DNA from: CALMEC01 sp964393105
GTDB lineage: Bacteria > Actinomycetota > Thermoleophilia > Miltoncostaeales > Miltoncostaeaceae
Reading direction: 5' to 3'
Assembly: GCA_964393105.1 (NCBI GenBank)
Contig: CAYMSM010000070.1
Location: forward strand, 46,865-110,864
Length of the DNA stretch: 64,000 bases
In this document: positions 50,069-57,105 of the stretch, in pieces
Layout: the number at the start of each line of letters is the position of its first letter
How positions within the stretch are numbered: position 1 is the first letter of the stretch
The notes under the pieces: model-generated
Databases searched by the model: none
What the model saw: the letters and a program-made list of their open reading frames with translations, nothing else
What the model was told of the DNA's origin: nothing
Position numbers and translations under genes: made by a program

Positions 50069-51514
50069 ATGCCTCCCTACCCTCGGCAGACGATGCGCCA
50101 CCTGACTGCGCCGGCGATGGCGGGGCAGATGGAAGACCCCGACGCGGTGGGCGAATCCGGCAGCGCGGGCTGCGGGGATCTGGTGCGCATCCAGCTTCGC
50201 GTCGCCGGGGGTTACGTCACCCGCGCGCGGTTCCTGGCGTTCGGCTGCGGCGCAGCGACGGCCGCCGCCAACGTCGCGTGTGAGCGGCTCGCCGGGGCGC
50301 CGCTCGCGAAGGCGCTGCACCTGACGGCAGCGTGGCTCGACGGCGCCCTCGGCGGGCTGGGCGCGGACCGCCGCCACGGGCCTGAACTCGTCGCCGATGC
50401 GGTCGCGCGGGCGCTCGAGGGGTGGTACTCGACCCGGCTCGGGATGACGGGCCTGCCGCTCGAGCGAGATCGAGTTGTCGTCGCGATGAGCGGCGGCGTC
50501 GACAGCGCCGTCGCGGCAAAGCTCCTGGTCGATGCCGGCTACGACGTGGTTGGTGTGACGATGCGCCTGTGGCACGACCCGGGCGCCGCCGCCGCTGAGC
50601 GCTCGTGTTGCTCGCCCGAGACGGTGCAGCTCGCGCGCCGCACCGCCCACGCGCTGGGCATCCCGCATCTGACAATCGACGCGGCCGAGGCGTTTCGCCG
50701 AGGCGTCGTCGAGAGCTTCATCCGCGGGTACGCCGAGGGGCGAACCCCCAACCCATGCGTCACCTGCAACGGTCAGGTCCGGTTCGCGGTGCTGGCCCAG
50801 GCCGCGGCCCTACTGGGCGCTAGGCGGCTCGCCACCGGGCACTACGCACGCGTCGTCGACAACACGATCGCCCGCGCAGCCGATACCGACAAAGATCAGA
50901 GCTACATGCTCGCCATGCTCGACCGGGCGACCATCGCGCGCCTGGCGTTCCCGCTGGGCGAGCTGACCAAGCTGCAGGTGCGTGATCTGGCCCGTGACGC
51001 AATGTTGCCGGCGGCCGACGCCGTCGAAAGCCAAGAGGTCTGCTTCGTCGGCGTCGGCGGGTACGTGCCGTTCCTGGAGCGGGTGGCGGGAATGAGCGCC
51101 GCACCAGGACCCATCGTCGATCAGGACGGCGCCGCGATCGGCACGCACGACGGCTACTGGCGCTACACCGTCGGCCAGCGACGCGGCGTCGGGGTCTCGG
51201 CCGACGGTCCCCGCTACGTGCTTGGAACCGATGCTGCGACAAACACCGTGCGGGTCGGCCCACGCGAGCTCCTGGCGACGACCGAGCTCCAGCTGCGTCC
51301 GTTCACGCTCAACGAATCCGTGGCCGGCGCCCACCTGGAGGTGCGCGTGCGATACCGTGGCAAGGCCCTCCGCGGCCAGGCCCACCCGGTGGCCGATGGT
51401 CTTCGGGTCACGCTCCTGGATCCCGCGGATGGCGTCGCCCCGGGGCAGACCGCTGCCCTGTACCGGGACGGCCGGCTCGTCGGCGCGGGAGTCATCATCG
51501 AAAGGGATCTCTAG
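50069..51514 (+). CDS. mnmA: IscU-like scaffold domain fused to tRNA 2-thiouridylase MnmA
   Basis: 481 aa in two parts. Residues ~10-120 match the IscU/NifU N-terminal scaffold: GSAGCGDLVRIQLRV (Cys35, Asp37) and ARFLAFGCGAATAAAN (Cys60). The third scaffold cysteine is replaced (RRHGPELVADA, Gly104 after the conserved His). Residues ~130-481 are MnmA, which thiolates U34 of tRNA-Glu, -Gln and -Lys: PP-loop AMSGGVDSAVAAKLL, NPCVTCNGQVRF (Cys233), SQEVCFVG (Cys325), YTVGQRRGVGVS and a C-terminal beta-barrel. A fused scaffold suggests local Fe-S or sulfur delivery. tRNA-Glu and tRNA-Gln, two substrates, are also in this window. Confidence 0.9.
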   Translation: MPPYPRQTMRHLTAPAMAGQMEDPDAVGESGSAGCGDLVRIQLRVAGGYVTRARFLAFGCGAATAAANVACERLAGAPLAKALHLTAAWLDGALGGLGADRRHGPELVADAVARALEGWYSTRLGMTGLPLERDRVVVAMSGGVDSAVAAKLLVDAGYDVVGVTMRLWHDPGAAAAERSCCSPETVQLARRTAHALGIPHLTIDAAEAFRRGVVESFIRGYAEGRTPNPCVTCNGQVRFAVLAQAAALLGARRLATGHYARVVDNTIARAADTDKDQSYMLAMLDRATIARLAFPLGELTKLQVRDLARDAMLPAADAVESQEVCFVGVGGYVPFLERVAGMSAAPGPIVDQDGAAIGTHDGYWRYTVGQRRGVGVSADGPRYVLGTDAATNTVRVGPRELLATTELQLRPFTLNESVAGAHLEVRVRYRGKALRGQAHPVADGLRVTLLDPADGVAPGQTAALYRDGRLVGAGVIIERDL

Positions 51515-52077
51515 TGGACATCGCGTGGGCAGACGTGTTGCGAGGCGCGCTTTCGTTCTTCCTCATCATCGTGGGCGTCGGAATCGCGTACGTTTGCTTC
51601 CGGCTGGGCGGTGTGCTGCGCCGCATGTCGATGACCGTCGTGCGGGTCACCGACGAGGTCGTCCCCATCCTGACCCGAGCCCAGACCACGGTTGACGGCA
51701 TCAACCTGGAACTTGAACGCGTCGACGAGATCATGGTCAGCGCGGTCAACGCCACCAAGGGCGCCGAGAAGACCGTGACCTCCATCTCGAACGCCGTGAC
51801 GTCCCCCGTCAAGAAGACCTCGGGCTGGGCGGCGGCCGCCAAGGAGGCGATGGCAACGTTCAAGGCCAAGCGGGCCGAGGGGGCGGGGCCCGATCACCCG
51901 CCCGGTCAAGCGGCGCCCACAGCCACGCCGGCTCCTCCAACTGCCGACCCCACCGACGCGCAGGCGGCCGCAGGGACGAACGGCGTCGTCGTGGACCTCC
52001 CGCTCGAGCTGCTCACGCGTGAGCGCGGACCGAGCCTGTCCCAGATCTCGTGGGCGCTCCCCAAACGACGATCGTGA
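51514..52077 (+). CDS. DUF948-like membrane-anchored coiled-coil protein
   Basis: A 187-aa protein: one N-terminal membrane segment (residues ~10-30), then a long helix with YtxG/DUF948-like pattern (VVRVTDEVVPILTRAQTTVDGINLELERVDEIMVSAVNATKGAEKTVTSISNAV), a Lys/Ala-rich region and a Pro/Ala-rich tail. The function of the family is not known. The GTG shares one base with the mnmA stop and the next small gene overlaps its stop. Confidence 0.75.
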   Translation: MDIAWADVLRGALSFFLIIVGVGIAYVCFRLGGVLRRMSMTVVRVTDEVVPILTRAQTTVDGINLELERVDEIMVSAVNATKGAEKTVTSISNAVTSPVKKTSGWAAAAKEAMATFKAKRAEGAGPDHPPGQAAPTATPAPPTADPTDAQAAAGTNGVVVDLPLELLTRERGPSLSQISWALPKRRS

Positions 52078-52298
52078 AGCGCTTCCTACTCAGCCTCGTG
52101 GCGCTGGTGGGCGCATGGCTGTGGTCGCGCGGTGCCCGGGACCCGCGGCAGTGGCCCAAGCGCCTGCCCGAAGAGATCGCGGCGCTGTGGGACGACCTGG
52201 ACGACGCGTTCGCCGCGGGGCGCCGCGCATCCGTAGACCAACGGCACGCGTTCGACGAGGACCTGCGCCGCGCACAGTCCCGCGTCCACGATCGGTAG
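52074..52298 (+). CDS. Small membrane-associated protein
   Basis: A 74-aa protein with an N-terminal hydrophobic segment (RFLLSLVALVGAWLW) and an acidic helical tail (WPKRLPEEIAALWDDLDDAFAAGRRASVDQRHAFDEDLRRAQ). The GTG overlaps the DUF948 stop by 4 bp. Genes of this kind often sit between a DUF948 gene and alaS in actinobacteria, but no function is known. Confidence 0.7.
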   Translation: MKRFLLSLVALVGAWLWSRGARDPRQWPKRLPEEIAALWDDLDDAFAAGRRASVDQRHAFDEDLRRAQSRVHDR

Positions 52299-52326
52299 GA
52301 CACGCGGACGCAGGTGAGGCCGCTGG

Positions 52327-52332
52327 TACACT
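52327..52332 (+). promoter_or_regulatory. -10 element of alaS
   Basis: TACACT lies 10 nt before the alaS ATG, implying a leader of only a few nucleotides. Confidence 0.45.
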
Positions 52333-52342
52333 TGCCGCCCCG

Positions 52343-54895
52343 ATGACGACCCACGACATCCGCCGGCGCTTCCGGGAGTTCTTCGAGGAGCGCGGTCACC
52401 TGGCGGTGCCGTCCGCGCCGCTCATTCCATACGAGGATGACCCGACGGTCCTCCTGACGATTGCCGGGATGCAGCCGCTCAAGCAGTACTTCCTGGGAAC
52501 AGCCAAGCCCCCGGCGCCGCGTGCGACGAGCTGCCAGAAATGCTTTCGCACGCTCGACATCGACCAGGTCGGCCGGACCGCCCGCCACTTGACGTTCTTC
52601 GAGATGCTCGGCAACTTCTCGTTCGGCGACTACTTCAAACGCGAAGCGGTGCGATTCGGATTCGAACTGTCCACCGAGGTGTTCGGGTTCGATCCCGAGC
52701 AGATCTGGATCACCGTGTTCGAAGGCATGCCCGGCGTCCCCGCCGACGACGAGGCCATCGAGTACTGGATGGACATGGGCATCCCGCGTGAGCGCATCCA
52801 GGCGCTCGGCGAATCCGAGAACTTCTGGAAGCTCGGTCCGACTGGGCCCTGTGGCCCCAACACCGAGCTGTACCTGGACCGCGGACCCGCCTACGGCCCA
52901 GACGGGGGACCCGCGACGGGCACGGATCGCTTCCTCGAGTACTGGAACCTTGTCTTCATGCAGTACGACCGCTCAGCGGACGGAACCCTGACGGACCTGC
53001 CCGCGCAGAATGTCGACACCGGCGCAGGCCTGGAGCGCATCGCGGCGCTGCTGCAGGACAAGCAGTCGGTGTTCGACACCGACGCGTTCTTGCCGCTTAT
53101 CGCGTGGGCGGGTCGGGTGAGCGGCCGCACGTATGGGCAGTCGCCCCGAGACGACCGGGCCCTGCGCGTGCTGGCCGACCACGGGCGTGGGATGACGTTC
53201 CTCGCGACCGACGGGGTCCGTCCCGGCAACGAGGGCCGTGACTACATCCTGCGTCGCATCATCCGGAGGGCGATGGCAGAGGGCTCGAGCATCGGCCTGA
53301 CACCCGAGGCCATGCCCCAGCTGACCGGCCAGGTGGTCGACCTGTGGGGCGATGCGTACCCCGAGCTTCGCGAGCGCGCCGGCGAGGTCGCCGACATCAT
53401 CGGAGCCGAGGCCGAGCAGTTCGCCCGCACGCTGTCACAGGGCAAGCGCCTGCTGGACGACATCATCGGACGCTCGTCGGGGCAGGTATCCGGGGACGAT
53501 GCGTTCCGACTGCACGACACCTACGGGTTCCCGCTCGATCTGACGCTCGACGCCGCCGAGGTCGCCGGGCTCGGTGTGGACGTCGAGGGCTTCCAGAGAC
53601 TCATGACCGACCAGCGCGAACGGGCCCGTCAGGCCCAGGTCCGCGAGCACGACACCGCCGCATCCCGGGCCGAGGCGCTCGCCGTGGCCGGCGAGGCCAC
53701 GCAGTTCGTGGGCTACGACGAGTGGTCCACGACCACGACCGTGACAGCCGCAGAGGACCTGGGCGGCGGCGAGGTCGTGCTAAAGCTCGCCAGCTCCCCG
53801 TTCTACGCCCAGGGCGGCGGCCAGGTCTCGGATCGCGGAACGATCACCGGGCCCGGCGGCGGCGGCCAGGTCGTCGAGATCTACCGGATCGGCGACGACC
53901 AGGTCATCAAGCTGCGCGTACAGGGACAGATCGCAGCGGGCGACAAGGTCGACGCGACCGTCCACGCACCCACCCGCCGTGCGACGCAGGCAAACCACAC
54001 CGCAACCCACGTGCTGCACTGGGCGCTTCGGGAGGTGTTCGGCACCACAACGCGCCAGGCGGGCTCTTACGTCGGTCCCGACAAGCTGCGGTTCGACTTC
54101 ACGTTGGGCGAGCGGATGAGCGAGGGGCAGCGTGCGCAGATCGAGCAGAGTGTCAACCTACGCGTTGCCGACGACACGCCCGTGGGCTGGCAGATCATGC
54201 CCCGCGCCGACGCCGACGCGCTCGGCGCCATCGGGCTGTTCGGCGAGAAGTACGGCGACCAGGTGCGCGTGGTGTCGGTGGGCGACTATTCCAAGGAACT
54301 GTGCGGCGGGACACATGTGTCGCGCACCGGCGAGATCGGCGCGTTCAAGATCGTGGCCGAGGGCGGCATCGGGTCGGGCACGCGCCGGATCGAGGCGCTG
54401 ACCGGGGACGGCGTCATTGCGTGGTACCGGGACCGCGAACGTGAGCTGGAGGAGCGGCTGGCCGACCGCGAGGGCAAGATCCGCCAGCTCGAGACCGAGC
54501 TCAAGCGGGCGCGAAGCGGCCGCGTCGACGCCGCTGCTCTCGCCGGGAAGGCCACAGACGTGGGCGGGCTGGCCGTGCTGGTACACGAGGTCGACGCAGA
54601 CGAGATGGACGATCTGCTTGCGGTCAGCGATCAACTCAAGGCGCGCCTGGGCGACGGGGCGACGATCGTGCTGGGCGCACGTAGCGACGGCAAGGCCATG
54701 TTGGTTGCCAACCTGGCGCCTGCAGCCATCGCGGCCGGACTCGATGCCGGCGCGATCATCAAGCAGATCGCGCCGCTCGTAGACGGCGGCGGCGGCGGAC
54801 GCGAGGGCATGGCGCGGGCGGGGGGCAAGAACCCTCAGGGGCTCGACGCGGCGCTGGAGACGGCGCGAACGCTCATCGCGGAGCGGGGCGCCTGA
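52343..54895 (+). CDS. alaS: Alanyl-tRNA synthetase
   Basis: An 850-aa synthetase: catalytic domain with TSCQKCFRTLDIDQVGRTARHLTFFEMLGNFSFGDYFK and GPTGPCGPNTELYLDRG, editing domain with the zinc-binding HTATHVLHW and CGGTHVSRTGEIGAFK, and a C-terminal C-Ala region with a coiled coil (DREGKIRQLETELKRARSG) and a glycine-rich GGGGGREGMARAGGKN. The ATG start gives the usual N-terminus; a longer upstream frame runs through two other genes. ruvX is coupled downstream. Confidence 0.97.
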   Translation: MTTHDIRRRFREFFEERGHLAVPSAPLIPYEDDPTVLLTIAGMQPLKQYFLGTAKPPAPRATSCQKCFRTLDIDQVGRTARHLTFFEMLGNFSFGDYFKREAVRFGFELSTEVFGFDPEQIWITVFEGMPGVPADDEAIEYWMDMGIPRERIQALGESENFWKLGPTGPCGPNTELYLDRGPAYGPDGGPATGTDRFLEYWNLVFMQYDRSADGTLTDLPAQNVDTGAGLERIAALLQDKQSVFDTDAFLPLIAWAGRVSGRTYGQSPRDDRALRVLADHGRGMTFLATDGVRPGNEGRDYILRRIIRRAMAEGSSIGLTPEAMPQLTGQVVDLWGDAYPELRERAGEVADIIGAEAEQFARTLSQGKRLLDDIIGRSSGQVSGDDAFRLHDTYGFPLDLTLDAAEVAGLGVDVEGFQRLMTDQRERARQAQVREHDTAASRAEALAVAGEATQFVGYDEWSTTTTVTAAEDLGGGEVVLKLASSPFYAQGGGQVSDRGTITGPGGGGQVVEIYRIGDDQVIKLRVQGQIAAGDKVDATVHAPTRRATQANHTATHVLHWALREVFGTTTRQAGSYVGPDKLRFDFTLGERMSEGQRAQIEQSVNLRVADDTPVGWQIMPRADADALGAIGLFGEKYGDQVRVVSVGDYSKELCGGTHVSRTGEIGAFKIVAEGGIGSGTRRIEALTGDGVIAWYRDRERELEERLADREGKIRQLETELKRARSGRVDAAALAGKATDVGGLAVLVHEVDADEMDDLLAVSDQLKARLGDGATIVLGARSDGKAMLVANLAPAAIAAGLDAGAIIKQIAPLVDGGGGGREGMARAGGKNPQGLDAALETARTLIAERGA

Positions 54896-55299
54896 AGGTC
54901 CTCGCCCTCGACCACGGTCGCGCCAGAACCGGCGTCGCGGTCAGCGACCCCACGGGCACAATCGCGCGCCCGCTGCCTCCGATTCGCAAGGTGGAGAGCA
55001 AGGCCGGCTGGGAAGAGCTCGACCGCATCATCACCCAGACATCGCCCGGGGTGATCGTCGTCGGTGAGCCGCGCCACCTCTCGGGCGAGCGTGGTGAGCA
55101 GGCCAGGGCCGCGGCAGCGTTCGCCGAGAGCCTGCGGCGGCGCGTGTCGGTCCCCGTCGAGCTGATGGACGAGCGGCTGACGACCGTCGAGGCGGGCCGG
55201 CGGGCGAGCGAATCCGGCAGCGTCACCAGCGTCGACAGCCTGGCGGCCTGCGTGCTCCTCGAGGCGTTCCTGGCGCGCTCGCCGGTTGACCACCAATGA
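54892..55299 (+). CDS. ruvX: RuvX/YqgF family Holliday junction resolvase-like nuclease, CTG start
   Basis: 135 aa if it begins at the CTG that overlaps the alaS stop (CTGA). From there it reads (M)KVLALDHGRARTGVAVSDPTG, the family N-terminus with the catalytic Asp in LALDHG. Later motifs are VVGEPRHLSGERGEQA and VELMDERLTTVEAGRRASESG, and SVDSLAACVLLEAFL carries the final conserved Asp. RuvX processes 16S rRNA 5' ends and may resolve recombination junctions. The first canonical in-frame start, a GTG at 54991, would delete the active-site Asp, so a CTG start is the better reading. Confidence 0.85.
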   Translation: MKVLALDHGRARTGVAVSDPTGTIARPLPPIRKVESKAGWEELDRIITQTSPGVIVVGEPRHLSGERGEQARAAAAFAESLRRRVSVPVELMDERLTTVEAGRRASESGSVTSVDSLAACVLLEAFLARSPVDHQ

Positions 55300-56165
55300 G
55301 CGAGCGCGGGGGCTGGGAGCGGAATGATCTCGGTCGTCGCGAGGTCCGACGTCGGGGACGGATGCGGCTTGTGGGCGCCCTTGTGGTCCTTATCGCGACC
55401 GTGGCGACGGTCGCGATTGCCCTGGACCGGCGCGGCGATTCGGCCACGGCCCCGGCGGCAGCCGTGCCACCGCCGATCCGGCTGACGTTTCCCGAAGGTC
55501 TTCGTCGTGACGACATGGCGAAGCTCTTGGACGAGAAGACGAACCTCTCCGGCCAGGAGTATCTGGACGCGACCGGCCCGGGAGCGCTGGGTGCCGAACG
55601 CGCACGACTCGCCGACCCGACCTCGCTCGAGGGCTTCTTGTTCCCCGCGACGTACGAGATCGGGACCGAGACCACGGTGCCGTACCTGGTCGACCGGCAG
55701 CTCGCCGCGTTCGACGCCGCGGTCGGCAACATCAACATGAAGTTCGCCGCGTCACGCAACCTGACGCCGTACGACGTGCTTATCATCGCCTCGATGGTCG
55801 AACGCGAGGTCGTCGATCCGGCCGAGCGTCCGCTCGTCGCCGGCGTCATCTACAACCGACTCAAACGAAGGATGCGACTCGACGTCGATGCCACCGTGCA
55901 GTACGCGGTGGGGGAGTGGCGAGCGTTGACCGCCAAAGACCTCGCCAGCGACTCGGCGTACAACACCCGCAAGTTCGCGGGCCTGCCGCCCGGCCCGATC
56001 GCGAGCCCCGGCCTCGCCAGCATCGAGGCGGCCGCACGCCCCAAGCAGAGCGCGTTCCTCTACTACGTCGCGCGCGAGGACGGCAGCAACCGTCACTACT
56101 TCGCGAAGTCCATCGAGGAGTTCGAGATCCTCAAGGCGCGGGCGCGAGCCAACGCGACCACTTAG
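55296..56165 (+). CDS. mltG: Endolytic murein transglycosylase MltG
   Basis: A 289-aa protein with a cytoplasmic basic start, a membrane segment (residues ~24-43) and an extracytoplasmic YceG/MltG domain: SLEGFLFPATYEI, LIIASMVEREV with the catalytic Glu169, RRMRLDVDATVQYAVG, YNTRKFAGLPPGPIASPGLASIEAA. It cuts nascent peptidoglycan strands and may set glycan length. It is shorter than many MltG proteins (about 340 aa) because the LysM-like region before the domain is reduced. The ATG overlaps ruvX by 4 bp. It is convergent with aroE, sharing 4 bp at the stops. Confidence 0.92.
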   Translation: MSERGGWERNDLGRREVRRRGRMRLVGALVVLIATVATVAIALDRRGDSATAPAAAVPPPIRLTFPEGLRRDDMAKLLDEKTNLSGQEYLDATGPGALGAERARLADPTSLEGFLFPATYEIGTETTVPYLVDRQLAAFDAAVGNINMKFAASRNLTPYDVLIIASMVEREVVDPAERPLVAGVIYNRLKRRMRLDVDATVQYAVGEWRALTAKDLASDSAYNTRKFAGLPPGPIASPGLASIEAAARPKQSAFLYYVAREDGSNRHYFAKSIEEFEILKARARANATT

Positions 56166-56980
56166 CGCGCCAGGGTCTGGCGCATCACGTCGACGGGCGC
56201 GGTCCGTCCCGTCCAGCGCTCGAACGCCACGGCGCCCTGGTGCAGCAGCATGCCAAGACCGTCCACAGTGCGCGCGCCGCGAGCGGCCGCTGCGGCGGAC
56301 CACGCCGTGCCGCCGGGACGGTAGACGAGGTCGTTGACCACTTGGCTCGGCCCGATTCCCGCAAGCGGGAGCTCGGGAGGGCAGTCGTCAGAGCCCATAC
56401 CGAGGCTCGTTGCGTTGACGACGAGCGTGGCCTCAGACGCGGCGGCGTTGAGCGCGGCCGTGTCGAACGGCACCACCCAGCCCAGGTCCGCCGCCTTCTC
56501 GGGGCTGCGGTTCGACACCAGCAGGCGTCCGCCGCGCGATCTGACGGCGTGGGCGACGGCGCGGGCGGCTCCGCCGCCGCCGATCAGCAGGACCACGCCC
56601 GAGGCGACGTCCTCGGGGATTGCTTCGTCGAGCGCGCGCTGGAACCCTTCGGCGTCGGTGTTGTCGGCCATAAATCCGCCCGCGTCGTCCGGGATCAGCG
56701 TGTTGGCGGCGCCGATCGCCGCCGCCGCCTCCGAGATTGACGAGCAGTGCTCCGTGACGGCCTGCTTGTGCGGAATCGTGACGTTGAGCCCGCCACATCC
56801 GACCGCCGCGAGCCCCGACAGCGCCTGACCCACCCGCTCGGGCTCCACGGGGAATGCCAGGTAGGCCCAGTTGAGCCCGGCCTCCCGGAACGCCGCGTTA
56901 TGCATCGCGGGCGACAGCGAGTGGGACACCGGCCACCCGATGATCCCGGCAAATCGCGTCGCTGCGTCGAGAGGGGCCAC
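56162..56980 (-). CDS. aroE: Shikimate dehydrogenase
   Basis: A 272-aa enzyme reducing 3-dehydroshikimate to shikimate with NADPH. Substrate motifs FAGIIGWPVSHSLSPAMHNAAF and LNVTIPHKQAV (catalytic Lys), then NADP-binding VVLLIGGGGAARAVAHAVRSRG and NRSPEKAADLG (Arg for the phosphate), ending DGLGMLLHQGAVAFERWTG. The GTG start is chosen just before the conserved N-terminus. The longer frame upstream crosses a 12-bp inverted repeat. Confidence 0.95.
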   Translation of the reverse strand: MAPLDAATRFAGIIGWPVSHSLSPAMHNAAFREAGLNWAYLAFPVEPERVGQALSGLAAVGCGGLNVTIPHKQAVTEHCSSISEAAAAIGAANTLIPDDAGGFMADNTDAEGFQRALDEAIPEDVASGVVLLIGGGGAARAVAHAVRSRGGRLLVSNRSPEKAADLGWVVPFDTAALNAAASEATLVVNATSLGMGSDDCPPELPLAGIGPSQVVNDLVYRPGGTAWSAAAAARGARTVDGLGMLLHQGAVAFERWTGRTAPVDVMRQTLAR

Positions 56981-56998
56981 GATGCGGAAACCTACCGA

Positions 56999-57026
56999 CG
57001 TATCTGCACTCAGGAGTGCAGATACG
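56999..57026 (-). promoter_or_regulatory. 12-bp perfect inverted repeat upstream of aroE
   Basis: CGTATCTGCACT and AGTGCAGATACG are separated by 4 nt. The element is 18 bp from the aroE GTG. It could be an operator or, as RNA, a hairpin covering the start of the leader. No T-run follows on either strand, so it is a poor terminator. Confidence 0.55.
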
Positions 57027-57105
57027 CCAGCCCGAAGGTCCTTCGACGGAACTTCCGGTCGGCGGAGGCCTTCAGGTCGCGCTGTCCTTCCTTTGCGGGA
57101 GCCGC

